A stretch of 64,000 nt of DNA. It comes from Chitinophagaceae bacterium. GTDB taxonomy: Bacteria; Bacteroidota; Bacteroidia; Chitinophagales; Chitinophagaceae. The notes below the pieces were generated by a model. It searched no databases. It saw only the letters and a list, made by a program, of their open reading frames with translations, and was not told the DNA's origin. Made by a program: the position numbers and the translations under genes. How positions within the stretch are numbered: position 1 is the stretch's first letter; each line of letters starts with the position of its first letter. Shown here in pieces: positions 1-8,174 of the stretch. Where the stretch lies: assembly GCA_020403425.1 (NCBI GenBank), contig JADBXR010000006.1, positions 1-64,000 of the forward strand, in the 5' to 3' direction.

Positions 1-15
1 GCGCTACCGGCCTGC
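1..15 (-). other. Possible tRNA-Pro D-arm fragment at window edge
   Basis: These 15 bases are identical to bases 129-143, the D-arm part of the complete tRNA-Pro gene. The bases that follow do not form a matching acceptor stem, and the D stem would carry two mismatches. This may be the degraded end of another tRNA-Pro copy that extends off the window, or chance. It cannot be settled from this edge. Confidence 0.25.
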
Positions 16-42
16 CTGAGAACGATCCATCATCATCCATAA

Positions 43-77
43 AAAAGCCCCGTGAAAAATCACGGGGCTTTCGTTTT
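43..77 (-). terminator. Rho-independent terminator after the tRNA pair
   Basis: A 12-bp stem (44-55 with 60-71, GC-rich core GCCCCGTGA) closes a four-base loop. On the minus strand it is followed by a T run, so it ends transcription of tRNA-Ser and tRNA-Pro. The plus strand also carries a short T run. Confidence 0.8.
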
Positions 78-80
78 GTG

Positions 81-154
81 TCGGGAAGACAGGATTCGAA
101 CCTGCGACCCCCTGGTCCCAAACCAGGTGCGCTACCGGCCTGCGCTACTTCCCG
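81..154 (-). tRNA. tRNA-Pro (anticodon TGG)
   Basis: On the minus strand the acceptor stem CGGGAAG (154-148) pairs with CTTCCCG before discriminator A. The anticodon arm is CCTGG-TTTGGGA-CCAGG, giving anticodon TGG, and the T arm has the standard GGTTCGAATCC. CCA is not encoded. It lies 55 bases downstream of tRNA-Ser and is probably processed from the same transcript. Confidence 0.95.
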
Positions 155-209
155 AAACCTCCATAAGGATGCCGATACTTTCTTCCAGGCGATGAGCCAA
201 GAAAGAAAG

Positions 210-298
210 CGGTGAGGGAGGGATTCGAACCCTCGGTACAGTTTGACCCGTACGGCAGTTTAGCAAACTACTGGATTGAGCCACTCTCCCACCTCACC
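210..298 (-). tRNA. tRNA-Ser (anticodon GCT)
   Basis: The gene is 89 nt with the long variable arm of class II tRNAs. Acceptor GGTGAGG pairs with CCTCACC and the discriminator is G, as usual for serine. The anticodon loop TTGCTAA gives GCT, which reads AGC/AGU. A strong promoter match at 325-356 would place the transcript start about 20 bases upstream. Confidence 0.95.
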
Positions 299-324
299 GT
301 TCCTACTCTTTTCAGAGAGGGCTG

Positions 325-356
325 CAAAAATAGGATGCCCGTGCTTAACTGCCAAA
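325..356 (-). promoter_or_regulatory. Bacteroidota promoter for the tRNA pair
   Basis: On the minus strand this reads TTTG, 20 bases, TATTTTTG. It matches the -33/-7 consensus TTTG-N19-23-TAnnTTTG fully. The predicted start lies near 319, about 20 bases before mature tRNA-Ser. Confidence 0.7.
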
Positions 357-372
357 AATGTATCATAAAAAC

Positions 373-400
373 CTAAAAAATAAACATCCCGAACGGGATG
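373..400 (-). terminator. Terminator of dnaA
   Basis: The hairpin CATCCC-GAAC-GGGATG (385-400) is followed on the minus strand by TTTATTTTTT. It sits 40 bases past the dnaA stop and before the tRNA promoter, so it separates the two units. Confidence 0.65.
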
Positions 401-440
401 AGTCCGGGATGCCATCATAATCTCTTCTAATAGCAGGGGG

Positions 441-1874
441 TTACATTGCGGCCAACTGTACTTTCTGGGTCAGCTCCATCACATTCTCGCGAAAAATGGA
501 ATCCGTATCCATCAGATCTTTTACCGTTTGGCAGGAATGGATCACCGTGGTGTGATCGCGTCCGCCAAAATGTTCTCCGATGGTCTTCAGGGAGTTCTTG
601 GTGAAGGCCTTGGCCAGGTACATCGTGATCTGCCTTGCCTGTACGATCTCGCGCTTACGGGTCTTCTGTAACAGTTTATCGTAAGAAACATCAAAATATT
701 CACATACCATTTTCTGGATCGCATCGATGGTGATCTCTTTGCTGCTGGTCTTAACAAAGTTGCGGAGCACTTTCTTGGCCAGTTCCACATCAATGTCCTT
801 TTTGTTCAGAGAGGACTGGGCCAGCAGTGAGATCAACGCGCCTTCCAGTTCACGCACATTGGTGTTGATGTTATAAGCAACATATTTCACCACTTCTTTG
901 GGCATATCCAGCCCATCGTTCTTCATTTTCTTTTCCAGGATCTCGATGCGGGTCTCGTAATCGGGGATCTGCAGGTCGGCACTCAATCCCCAACGGAAAC
1001 GGCTCAATAAACGTTCCTGCATACCATCCAGGTCTTTGGGTGGTTTGTCGGAAGTCAATACCAGTTGTTTACCGCTCTGGTGCAGGTGATTGAAGATGGC
1101 AAAAAAAGCATCCTGACTTTTTTCTGCCCGGCTGAAGAACTGCACATCGTCAATGATCAGTACGTCGATCAGCTGGTAGAAATGGATAAAATCATTAATA
1201 GCGTTGTTCCGGCTATGATCCTGGAACTGGTTGATGAATTTTTCGCTGCTCACATACAGGACCACTTTCCCTGGATGCTGTCTTTTTACCTCATTACCAA
1301 TGGCTTGTGCCAGGTGGGTCTTACCCAGCCCTACACCGCCATAGATCACCAGGGGATTAAAGGAATTGGCTCCGGGTTTCTCCGCCACGGTCTTACCTGC
1401 ACGGCGGGCCACACGGTTGCAATCGCCTTCGATGAAAGATTCGAAAACATACATGTGGTTCAGCTGCGGATCAATCTGCATCTTCTTGAGCCCAGGGATG
1501 ACGAAAGGATTTTTAACTGGGTTATCGATCACCAACGGAAAATTCATCTCGTTGTTGTTGTATGTCTTCATATTGCTGGCAGGAACATCCATGGATCCAT
1601 TCCGTCCATTCGTGTTGCCACTGTCGACCATGATCCTGTATTCTAACCTTGCCTCTTTTCCCAGTTCTCTTTTCAGTGTCTTAGCAAGCAGGTTCACATA
1701 ATGCTCTTCCAGGTATTCGTAAAAGAACTGACTGGGAACCTGAATCATTAAAACATTGCCCTTCAATTCTACAGGGGTAATCGGCTCAAACCATGTTTTA
1801 AAATGTTGCCATTCTACAATGTCTTTGATGATCTTTAAACAATTGCTCCAGACTGATTCAGCATTCTTAGCCAT
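441..1874 (-). CDS. dnaA: Chromosomal replication initiator DnaA
   Basis: DnaA is the AAA+ ATPase that binds DnaA boxes and opens the chromosome origin. The 477 residues show the four domains: an N-terminal oligomerisation domain (about 1-90), a variable linker, the AAA+ core with Walker A GGVGLGKTH (179-187) and Walker B LIIDDVQ, and domain IV with the box-recognition signature ending GGRDHTTVIHSC. Length is normal for the family. The ATG at 1872-1874 places a complete domain I. The upstream gap holds DnaA boxes, so autoregulation is likely. No dnaN follows; tRNA genes lie downstream, in line with the looser origin neighbourhood of Bacteroidota. Confidence 0.98.
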   Translation of the reverse strand: MAKNAESVWSNCLKIIKDIVEWQHFKTWFEPITPVELKGNVLMIQVPSQFFYEYLEEHYVNLLAKTLKRELGKEARLEYRIMVDSGNTNGRNGSMDVPASNMKTYNNNEMNFPLVIDNPVKNPFVIPGLKKMQIDPQLNHMYVFESFIEGDCNRVARRAGKTVAEKPGANSFNPLVIYGGVGLGKTHLAQAIGNEVKRQHPGKVVLYVSSEKFINQFQDHSRNNAINDFIHFYQLIDVLIIDDVQFFSRAEKSQDAFFAIFNHLHQSGKQLVLTSDKPPKDLDGMQERLLSRFRWGLSADLQIPDYETRIEILEKKMKNDGLDMPKEVVKYVAYNINTNVRELEGALISLLAQSSLNKKDIDVELAKKVLRNFVKTSSKEITIDAIQKMVCEYFDVSYDKLLQKTRKREIVQARQITMYLAKAFTKNSLKTIGEHFGGRDHTTVIHSCQTVKDLMDTDSIFRENVMELTQKVQLAAM

Positions 1875-1949
1875 ACAAAAAGAAAGAATTTATAATGAGT
1901 TATATTATTCTGCTTTATTACTTATCCCAAGCCTTCAAGTTATCGTTTT

Positions 1950-2045
1950 TTTTCCACATGTGGATAAGTAAAAAAAATAAATTGGGGTTGCGAATATGTA
2001 GACTTTATGTTGAAAAAAAAATTTTTTATTCCCTTGTTTTTTTCC
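1950..2045. promoter_or_regulatory. Head-to-head DnaA boxes and AT-rich segment (candidate oriC or dnaA operator)
   Basis: Bases 1959-1967 are a perfect DnaA box on the minus strand (TTATCCACA). Directly abutting is TTTTCCACA at 1950-1958, 8 of 9 on the plus strand, forming a palindrome. A weaker TTATCCCAA lies at 1922-1930. Next to the pair is an almost pure A/T stretch (about 1967-2045), suitable as an unwinding element. A role as replication origin is inference; box number is low for a full oriC. Confidence 0.5.
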
Positions 2046-2964
2046 CTATTACCACAGTATGGGCATTTGCCAGATTTTTCTTTTTTGAGCCAGAAAAGCT
2101 ATAGTCCAGACGGCCCAGCTGGATACCCGCCCAACCCACCTGGTTCACTACCGTATCAGCCCCCCTACGATTAGGGTATTTGCGGGGTTGCTCAAAAAAA
2201 CGGTGGGTATGTCCGCCTATGATCAGGTCTATATCGTAACTCTCTTTGGCCAATATCTCATCGCTAACCTTGTCATCATCGTACTTATCGCCCAGGTGTG
2301 ATAAACAGATCACCATATCGCAACCCTGTTTCCGCAAGAGGTCAGCAGTCCGGTTGGCAGATTCTATTGGGTTCAGGTACACGGTCTTACCGTAGAGATT
2401 CTCAGGTACCAATCCCCGCAGTTCAATACCCACACCTAACACGCCTATTTTCAGGTCACCTTTCTGGAAAATTTTATAAGGTTGAAACTTTGATTCCATT
2501 GCGGTTCCTGAAAAATCGTAGTTACAGATCAGGATAGGGAAGCTGACATGCATCAACTGGGTAGCAAAGTTCTCCAGTCCGGCATCAAAATCGTGATTAC
2601 CCATGGTAGCGGCATCATAGCCCATTTTTTCCATGGCTTTCATTTCAGGTTCTCCCTTGTACAGGTTAAAATAGGGGGTGCCCTGAAAAATATCACCTGC
2701 ATCCAGTAATAACACCTCTCCTCCTTCAGCACGGATCTCCTCTATCAGGGCAGCCCTGGCAGCTACGCCTCCCAGCCCCTGGTTACGGCCTCCATCCATC
2801 GGGAAAGGATCCAGCCGGCTATGGACATCATTGGTATGTAAAATCGTAATACGCTTAACGGCCGCTGCCGCTGCCACCCCGGAAGTGGGCAAAACCGAAG
2901 ACAGGGCCAGTGCTCCAGTGGCCATCGCAGATTGCTCAAGGAATTTTCTTCTATTAATTAACAT
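2026..2964 (-). CDS. 5'-nucleotidase/UshA-type metallophosphatase, catalytic-domain-only, Tat-exported
   Basis: This 312-residue protein is the calcineurin-like half of a UshA-type 5'-nucleotidase, which removes phosphate from nucleotides outside the cytoplasm. An NRRKFL twin-arginine motif (residues 4-9) and a hydrophobic stretch to about 35 indicate Tat export, fitting a metalloenzyme folded before export. Metal ligands are visible in TNDVHS (44-49), DAGD, GNHD and GGHTH. It lacks the C-terminal substrate domain, which is encoded by the gene just upstream with an 11-bp overlap, so the two are co-translated and probably work as a pair. Exact substrate is unknown. Confidence 0.9.
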   Translation of the reverse strand: MLINRRKFLEQSAMATGALALSSVLPTSGVAAAAAVKRITILHTNDVHSRLDPFPMDGGRNQGLGGVAARAALIEEIRAEGGEVLLLDAGDIFQGTPYFNLYKGEPEMKAMEKMGYDAATMGNHDFDAGLENFATQLMHVSFPILICNYDFSGTAMESKFQPYKIFQKGDLKIGVLGVGIELRGLVPENLYGKTVYLNPIESANRTADLLRKQGCDMVICLSHLGDKYDDDKVSDEILAKESYDIDLIIGGHTHRFFEQPRKYPNRRGADTVVNQVGWAGIQLGRLDYSFSGSKKKNLANAHTVVIGKKTRE

Positions 2965-3697
2965 GTACTACCCTATTTTCAATATGATAATCCAATGGTT
3001 TCCCCTGGCGGGTCAGATCCGACACAAAATCGATCAACGCATCCCGCATCAGGTATCCTTTGTTCTGTTGGGGGATCCTGCGCAACATCTCACAATCGCT
3101 GCCCCCATTGGCCACATAATCGGAATTAGCGATCACATACACCGCCGCGATATCCAGTGGTTTACCATTGATCTGAACATTCACGGCCTTTTTATCTTGA
3201 ATGCCCATGGTCAATCCCGCCGATACCGGCCATCCTCCATCCGAAGCCATCTTATCCAGGAACTGTTGCAATACGGCGCCCTTTACTTCCTGAAGCACCA
3301 ACAGGTTATCGAAAGGCATCAGTTCAAAGATCCTTCCCACCGTAATGTTCCCTTTAGGTATATAGGACCTGATACCACCCTGGTTCATGAATCCGGCATC
3401 CACCTTCCTGCCAAATTTTTTCTCGGCCATGATACGCATACAATCGGCCATGAAGTTTCCCAGGCCACTTTCCGGCTGTTTGGCTGAAAGCTGGTTATTG
3501 GAGAAGCCGATGACCTTATTCATGGACTCATTCAGTGCCGCACCATACGGTGCCAGCAGGCTGACAATGGCAGTATCGGACCGCACCGATCTTTCTATAC
3601 GATAATCCTTGTATTGAACAGTGGTAACAGGCTGGGTGCTGGTGCAGGAACTGATACAGACAATAAGGGTACAGAATAAAAAGAAACTCCTGTTCAT
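2954..3697 (-). CDS. 5'-nucleotidase C-terminal-domain lipoprotein
   Basis: The 247 residues match the substrate-binding 5'-nucleotidase C domain (FMNQGGIRS, FELMPFDN, and IANSDYVANGGSD). The N terminus is a lipoprotein signal ending ISSC, so the protein should be membrane anchored. It is translated first and its end overlaps the start of the catalytic-domain gene by 11 bp, so the two halves of a normal 5'-nucleotidase are encoded separately and in reverse domain order. Lacking the metallophosphatase half, it should have no activity alone. The export routes differ (Sec-lipoprotein here, Tat for its partner). Confidence 0.9.
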   Translation of the reverse strand: MNRSFFLFCTLIVCISSCTSTQPVTTVQYKDYRIERSVRSDTAIVSLLAPYGAALNESMNKVIGFSNNQLSAKQPESGLGNFMADCMRIMAEKKFGRKVDAGFMNQGGIRSYIPKGNITVGRIFELMPFDNLLVLQEVKGAVLQQFLDKMASDGGWPVSAGLTMGIQDKKAVNVQINGKPLDIAAVYVIANSDYVANGGSDCEMLRRIPQQNKGYLMRDALIDFVSDLTRQGKPLDYHIENRVVHVN

Positions 3698-3757
3698 GGG
3701 TAGGCTGACTTATGGTACGAAAGGTACAATATTAATGAGCCTTTAAATGCCCTTTTT

Positions 3758-3791
3758 TTTGAAGGGCGAGCAGATTTTAATCCTACTTTTG
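3758..3791 (+). promoter_or_regulatory. Promoter of the DUF3127 gene
   Basis: TTTG (3758-3761), 22 bases, TACTTTTG (3784-3791): a full match to the Bacteroidota consensus. The predicted start is about 16 bases before the ATG at 3813. Confidence 0.6.
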
Positions 3792-3812
3792 ACCACTTTA
3801 AACAAAGAAGTT

Positions 3813-4190
3813 ATGTCTTACGAAATTGTTGGAAAACTGGTGGCTGTATTTGAGATCGTACAGCGCAAGGAAACATTCAAAACACGCGAGTTTGTCATTG
3901 AAAAAACAGAAGATATTGGAGGCCGCACTATTACCAATTATGTAAAGTTCCAATGTGTACAGGACAGGACCTCCCTGCCCGACAGGTTCAACCTTGGCGA
4001 TGAAGTAAAAGTGCAGTTCAACATCAAGGGTACCAAATGGGTGAAGGATGGCAGGGAGAACTATATCACCAACCTGGATGCCTGGCGTATGGAAACCGTT
4101 AAGCTTGGTCAAAACAGTAATGGAGGCGATTCCGTGGATTATCATGATATGCCACCCGCATCAGACAATATCGACGACCTGCCATTTTAG
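3813..4190 (+). CDS. DUF3127 protein with SSB-like acidic tip
   Basis: This 125-residue protein matches DUF3127, a small family of Bacteroidota. Its predicted OB-like beta structure and conserved YVKFQCVQ stretch recall single-strand DNA-binding proteins; no function is established to my knowledge. The last residues are NIDDLPF, close to the DDIPF tip that SSB uses to recruit repair and replication proteins. The start at 3813 is chosen because it follows a consensus promoter, whereas the longer frame would begin upstream of the transcript start. It stands alone between a divergent nucleotidase pair and a dehydrogenase gene. Confidence 0.85.
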   Translation: MSYEIVGKLVAVFEIVQRKETFKTREFVIEKTEDIGGRTITNYVKFQCVQDRTSLPDRFNLGDEVKVQFNIKGTKWVKDGRENYITNLDAWRMETVKLGQNSNGGDSVDYHDMPPASDNIDDLPF

Positions 4191-4250
4191 GTAAACTGTC
4201 CGCCTGGACAATAACCAATAGATTTCTTTTTAGGATAAACACCTAACGGA

Positions 4251-5843
4251 ATGCAAAAAGACATCCAACTCAAATTAAAACCGGCTGAAGCTGTCAGTGA
4301 CAGTGCCATCAGTCGGCATATCGCCGCTTCTATCGGCATTAAGGAAGAGGAGATCACTGGTTTCCAGAAACTGAAGCAATCGATTGATGCCCGGAGCAGG
4401 AGCCAGGTATGGATCAATCTTACTGTGAAGGCTTTTGTGAATGAGCCTTTTGAAAAGAGGCATTTTCTGCCGATACACTTTCCGGATGTAAGTAAAGCGC
4501 TAACAAAAGTCATCATCATCGGCGCTGGTCCAGCAGGACTTTTTGCCGCACTTCAGCTCATTGAAGCCGGTATACAGCCCATCGTACTCGAAAGAGGCAA
4601 GGATGTAAAAGCCAGACGAAGGGATCTTGCTGCACTGAACAAAGAAGGTGTGGTCAACCCCGAAAGCAATTATTGTTTTGGAGAAGGGGGTGCCGGCACC
4701 TATAGCGATGGCAAATTGTATACAAGAAGTAATAAACGGGGCGATATCAATCGTATCCTGCACCTGTTCTGGCGATTTGGAGCAGACGAGCGTATCCTGT
4801 ACGAAGCCCACCCGCATATCGGCACCAACAAACTACCCCATATCATTACTGCCATCCGCGAACAGATCAGGTCATGCGGCGGGCAGTTCCACTTTGAGAA
4901 AAAAGTGACCGACCTGGTGATAGCAGGTGACCGGCTGACGGGGGTCATAACTGCTGACGGCGAGAAAATAGCGGGCGATGCCGCCATACTGGCCACGGGA
5001 CATTCGGCGAGGGATATTTTTCATCTCTTAGCGAATAAGAAACTACATATTGAGGCCAAGCCCTTTGCCATGGGTGTCCGCATCGAACATCCGCAATCAT
5101 TGATCGATTCTATTCAATATCATTGTACCGTAAGGGATGGGGACCTGCCTCCCGCTTCATACGGATTGGTTGAGCAGGTGAACGAGAGAGGGGTTTTTAG
5201 TTTCTGCATGTGCCCAGGAGGCATTATTGCACCCGCTGCCACTGCACCCGGTGAGCTGGTGGTAAATGGCTGGAGTCCGAGTAAAAGAAACAATCCTTTC
5301 GCCAACAGCGGTATGGTGGTTCAGGTAGAACTGGCCGATGCCCTGGCCCACCTGAACAGACCTTCCCGGAAAGAAAAGGTTTTGGAGAAAGATCCTCTGG
5401 CACTCCTCTATTTTCAGCAGGAAATTGAGCAGGCAGCTTTCCGTGCCGGTGGCGGACAGTTGCAGGCGCCTGCGCAAAGAATGGCAGATTTCTGCACCCA
5501 TAAAATATCTCAGGACCTTCCTCACTGCAGTTACTTACCCGGGGTTGTGACAGCTGATCTGAAAACGGTATTGCCAGGCTTTATACACCAGCGCCTGCAA
5601 AAAGGATTTCAGGCTTTTGGCAGGAAGATGCGCGGCTACCTGACCAATGAAGCCATTGTGGTGGCAACTGAAAGCCGGACTTCTTCGCCAGTACGGATCC
5701 CACGGGACCCGGATCTTTTATCTCATCCACAGGTGCGGAATCTATACCCATGTGGGGAGGGTGCTGGTTATGCCGGCGGCATCATCAGTGCCGCAATGGA
5801 TGGGGAGCGCGTAGCACAGGTGATCATAAAAAAAGAGAGATGA
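4251..5843 (+). CDS. FAD-dependent dehydrogenase (COG2509 type)
   Basis: The 530-residue flavoprotein resembles the uncharacterised COG2509 FAD-dependent dehydrogenases. An N-terminal segment of about 80 residues precedes a Rossmann dinucleotide motif IIIGAGPAGLFAA near residue 86. Further family features are CFGEGGAGTYSDGKLYTR, ATGHSARD and a C-terminal CGEGAGYAGGIISAAMDG that contacts FAD. Length is typical. The reaction and substrate are not known. It probably has its own transcript after the DUF3127 gene (60-base gap). The stop codon lies inside a short hairpin (5835-5855). Confidence 0.85.
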   Translation: MQKDIQLKLKPAEAVSDSAISRHIAASIGIKEEEITGFQKLKQSIDARSRSQVWINLTVKAFVNEPFEKRHFLPIHFPDVSKALTKVIIIGAGPAGLFAALQLIEAGIQPIVLERGKDVKARRRDLAALNKEGVVNPESNYCFGEGGAGTYSDGKLYTRSNKRGDINRILHLFWRFGADERILYEAHPHIGTNKLPHIITAIREQIRSCGGQFHFEKKVTDLVIAGDRLTGVITADGEKIAGDAAILATGHSARDIFHLLANKKLHIEAKPFAMGVRIEHPQSLIDSIQYHCTVRDGDLPPASYGLVEQVNERGVFSFCMCPGGIIAPAATAPGELVVNGWSPSKRNNPFANSGMVVQVELADALAHLNRPSRKEKVLEKDPLALLYFQQEIEQAAFRAGGGQLQAPAQRMADFCTHKISQDLPHCSYLPGVVTADLKTVLPGFIHQRLQKGFQAFGRKMRGYLTNEAIVVATESRTSSPVRIPRDPDLLSHPQVRNLYPCGEGAGYAGGIISAAMDGERVAQVIIKKER

Positions 5844-5855
5844 TGATCATCTCTC
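5835..5855. terminator. Short hairpin over the stop codon of the dehydrogenase gene
   Basis: GAGAGATGAT (5835-5844) and ATCATCTCTC (5846-5855) are perfect inverted repeats, with the TGA stop inside. There is no T run after it, so termination strength is uncertain. Confidence 0.35.
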
Positions 5856-5922
5856 CCCTCCAAAAACAATTGAACAGTTACTTGCCAAACTGAAGAATTG
5901 CCCTTCCAATGTTATGAAAGAG

Positions 5923-5972
5923 GCAGAAATAGCGGGACCAAATTCCCCCCGGTATTGGACCGCTACTTCTGC
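5923..5972. other. Long intergenic hairpin
   Basis: GCAGAAATAGCGG (5923-5935) pairs with CCGCTACTTCTGC (5960-5972) with one mismatch, and CCAA/TTGG extends the stem inward. The loop is C-rich. It lies in a 250-base gap between convergent genes, about 80 bases before the terminators. No promoter was seen, so it is either a 3' UTR structure or a small RNA part. Confidence 0.5.
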
Positions 5973-6049
5973 TTAACAGGCTAACCTTTCGGCCTACCTT
6001 GTTAATTCTCTTTATGTTGTAAAGCTACATTGCCAGGACGAAACGGCAT

Positions 6050-6083
6050 ACGGGAAAATTCCCGTTTTTTTGAAAAACCGGGT
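6050..6083. terminator. Overlapping terminators for convergent genes
   Basis: On the plus strand ACGGGAA/TTCCCGT (6050-6065) is followed by seven T. On the minus strand CCCGGTTTTT with AAAAAACGGG (6083-6061) ends the response-regulator transcript. The two hairpins share sequence. Confidence 0.65.
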
Positions 6084-6093
6084 AAAAAAGACA

Positions 6094-6720
6094 TTATACT
6101 TGAATAAATCCATTACGGATAGCATAAATAACGATCCCCACCCTTGACGTTACATTCAACTTCCGGAACAGTGAATCCCGGTAACCATCAATCGTTCTCG
6201 GGCTGACTTGCATTTCAACGGCAATTTCTTTGTGTGTCAGATCCGTACAGGCCCAACGTAAAAAACTGATCTCCTGTGCACTTAGAGCGGTATTATCATC
6301 TGAGATATTACTGGTACGCATACCCGGAGTAACCAGCTCATTGTAATAATACCCGGTTTCATACACAGCGTTGATGGCTTCCTGCAATTCAGATGGCTCA
6401 CAATCTTTTAGTAGGTAGCCCCTGGCACCTATTTTCACCATCTGCAATATCACCGGGTCGCTTCGGAGCATGGTCACGACCAGAATTTTAATACCCGGAT
6501 ATTCCTGTTTTAGCCAGCGGGCTGTTTCGGTTCCATCCATTCCTGGCATGGTGATGTCCAGCAGCACCAGATCTGGCGCACAGCCTGTCTTCAGCTGTTC
6601 GATCAACTGCAGCCCATTATCGGCTTCCAACACCACTTCGAATCCCGGCATATTGCCCAGCATGATACCGAGGCTTTTCCTCAGCACTACATGATCATCT
6701 ACCAATGCAATTCTGATCAT
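6094..6720 (-). CDS. NarL/LuxR-type response regulator
   Basis: The 208 residues form a receiver domain (1-120) and a LuxR-type helix-turn-helix (about 145-205). The acidic pocket D8-D9, phosphoacceptor D55 (LLDITMPG), T83 and K105 are all present, so phosphorylation should work. The HTH reads LTHKEIAVEMQVSPRTIDGYRDSLFRKL. It overlaps the histidine kinase gene by 4 bp (ATGA) and is its obvious partner. Target genes are unknown. The overlapping terminators at 6050-6083 close the unit. Confidence 0.92.
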   Translation of the reverse strand: MIRIALVDDHVVLRKSLGIMLGNMPGFEVVLEADNGLQLIEQLKTGCAPDLVLLDITMPGMDGTETARWLKQEYPGIKILVVTMLRSDPVILQMVKIGARGYLLKDCEPSELQEAINAVYETGYYYNELVTPGMRTSNISDDNTALSAQEISFLRWACTDLTHKEIAVEMQVSPRTIDGYRDSLFRKLNVTSRVGIVIYAIRNGFIQV

Positions 6721-7502
6721 AACTCTTTTTGGTTGAAACTAAATTGAATAGAAGTACCGACCCCGGGTTTACTGTTCAGCTCCATTTGTACATTGATCAT
6801 GGCGGCCCGTTCCCGCATACTCAACAGCCCTATTCCCGGCTTAAAGGAACTATCTGCCATATTAAAGCCCTGTCCATTATCTTTCAGGGTGATACAAACC
6901 TCTCCGAATCTCTGCGAAATACTCAGGTCTATCTTATCAGCTTTTGCATGTTTCACAATATTGTTCAATGCCTCCTGCAGCATCCGGTATAAAAATATGA
7001 GGGAGTTCTTACTGATTTGTAACCTGTCGTATTCAGAACAAAAGGTCGTGGTGAACATTCCCGTTTTCTGTAATTGCTCCAACTGCTGTTTTACAGCATC
7101 AATGAGGCCCTGTTCAGCGAGTCGATCCGCATGATAGGAATTACCAAGATGTCTGAGTTCTGCAGCGGCCTTATTGGTCTGTTCACGCAAATTTTCAACG
7201 ATCGGATTGTCTTTCATTGACAGTACCAGCAGGTTGACGTTCAGCTTCACGAGTCCGAGTATCTGTCCTACATTATCATGTATCTCCTGGGCAATGGTTC
7301 GGAATGTATGTTCCTGCATCTCCAGCTGAGCCTGTAACAGTTCTTTTTGATAGACGATCTCGCGGGCCTCTTTTTCCTGCAAGAGTTTCCGCTTATGCCG
7401 AACGTAACTATACACCACCAGAAAACTGATCAATCCAAATAGCAGAATAAACAGGGTTCCGCTAATGATGGCTATAATGAAATCCTGGTTTTCTTTTTGC
7501 AT
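6717..7502 (-). CDS. Sensor histidine kinase (HisKA_3/NarL partner type)
   Basis: The 261-residue kinase has one transmembrane helix (about 8-31), a coiled coil, the HisKA_3 motif IAQEIHDNVGQIL with phosphorylated H75, and a complete HATPase domain (LQEALNNIVKHAK, LKDNGQGF, GIGLLSMRERA). It has no large extracytoplasmic sensor, so the signal is probably sensed in the membrane or by a partner. The gene upstream, for a seven-helix membrane protein, overlaps it by 31 bp, which suggests the membrane protein supplies the sensing. It signals to the response regulator encoded next. Confidence 0.92.
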   Translation of the reverse strand: MQKENQDFIIAIISGTLFILLFGLISFLVVYSYVRHKRKLLQEKEAREIVYQKELLQAQLEMQEHTFRTIAQEIHDNVGQILGLVKLNVNLLVLSMKDNPIVENLREQTNKAAAELRHLGNSYHADRLAEQGLIDAVKQQLEQLQKTGMFTTTFCSEYDRLQISKNSLIFLYRMLQEALNNIVKHAKADKIDLSISQRFGEVCITLKDNGQGFNMADSSFKPGIGLLSMRERAAMINVQMELNSKPGVGTSIQFSFNQKEL

Positions 7503-8128
7503 TGAATAATTGCGATTGAAATACTGAGATATAATATTACACTCAACACACGAGGAACAAAATGATGCAATTTGAGGCCATGTATAGAAAGATCGTTCTT
7601 CACAATTGTATCATGTAAAGAAAAAACAATACAAACACCAGAGAAAAATATCGATACACCGAAAGCAATCCAAAATTCCGGTTCTTCAATAAGAGAGCCA
7701 GAATTGTCATCTAGAAATCTTGAATATAGATATACTAAGGATATAAAAGAAAGTATCAACCCCGAAACAACCAAGTTAATATATAATAAATAAGGATTTG
7801 ATGAGAAAAAAAACAAAGAGACAACATAACAAAAAACGCTTACTATGATCATTCCCCGGATCAACTTCCTTAAAAGGCTACTACGTCCAAGAGTATAAAA
7901 AACATAACCATAAAAAATAGATTCTATTATTCCAATAATATAATTAGACTTAATTGTAGTTCCTCCCAAACAATGTCCTATATATTTTGCATATAACTCA
8001 CTCAAAAAAATAAAGATCAGAAACGGCAATACCCATCTCATAAAAGTTCCTTTCAAATAGGGGTAATAGATAATTGCAATCAACAGGCATACTAATTCTG
8101 CCAAATTATTTAAATACCATTTCATCAA
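7472..8128 (-). CDS. Seven-helix membrane protein linked to a two-component system
   Basis: I do not recognise a named family. The 218 residues contain seven hydrophobic segments and end in a short basic tail. The gene overlaps the histidine kinase gene by 31 bp, so the two are translationally coupled; a role as membrane sensor or modulator of the kinase is inferred from this alone. Its codons are more A/T-rich than those of the neighbours, as is common for very hydrophobic proteins. The ATG at 8126-8128 gives a first helix near residues 9-25. A weaker alternative start lies one codon in. Confidence 0.7.
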   Translation of the reverse strand: MMKWYLNNLAELVCLLIAIIYYPYLKGTFMRWVLPFLIFIFLSELYAKYIGHCLGGTTIKSNYIIGIIESIFYGYVFYTLGRSSLLRKLIRGMIIVSVFCYVVSLFFFSSNPYLLYINLVVSGLILSFISLVYLYSRFLDDNSGSLIEEPEFWIAFGVSIFFSGVCIVFSLHDTIVKNDLSIHGLKLHHFVPRVLSVILYLSISIAIIQCKKKTRISL

Positions 8129-8174
8129 TTTTCAATTGTTTTTCTCAGGATATTCTTCAAAACCACCCCAAAAT

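Noticed and set aside
1065..1646. Plus-strand open frame of 193 codons opposite dnaA
   Set aside because: It lies entirely inside dnaA in antisense and shows no family motif.
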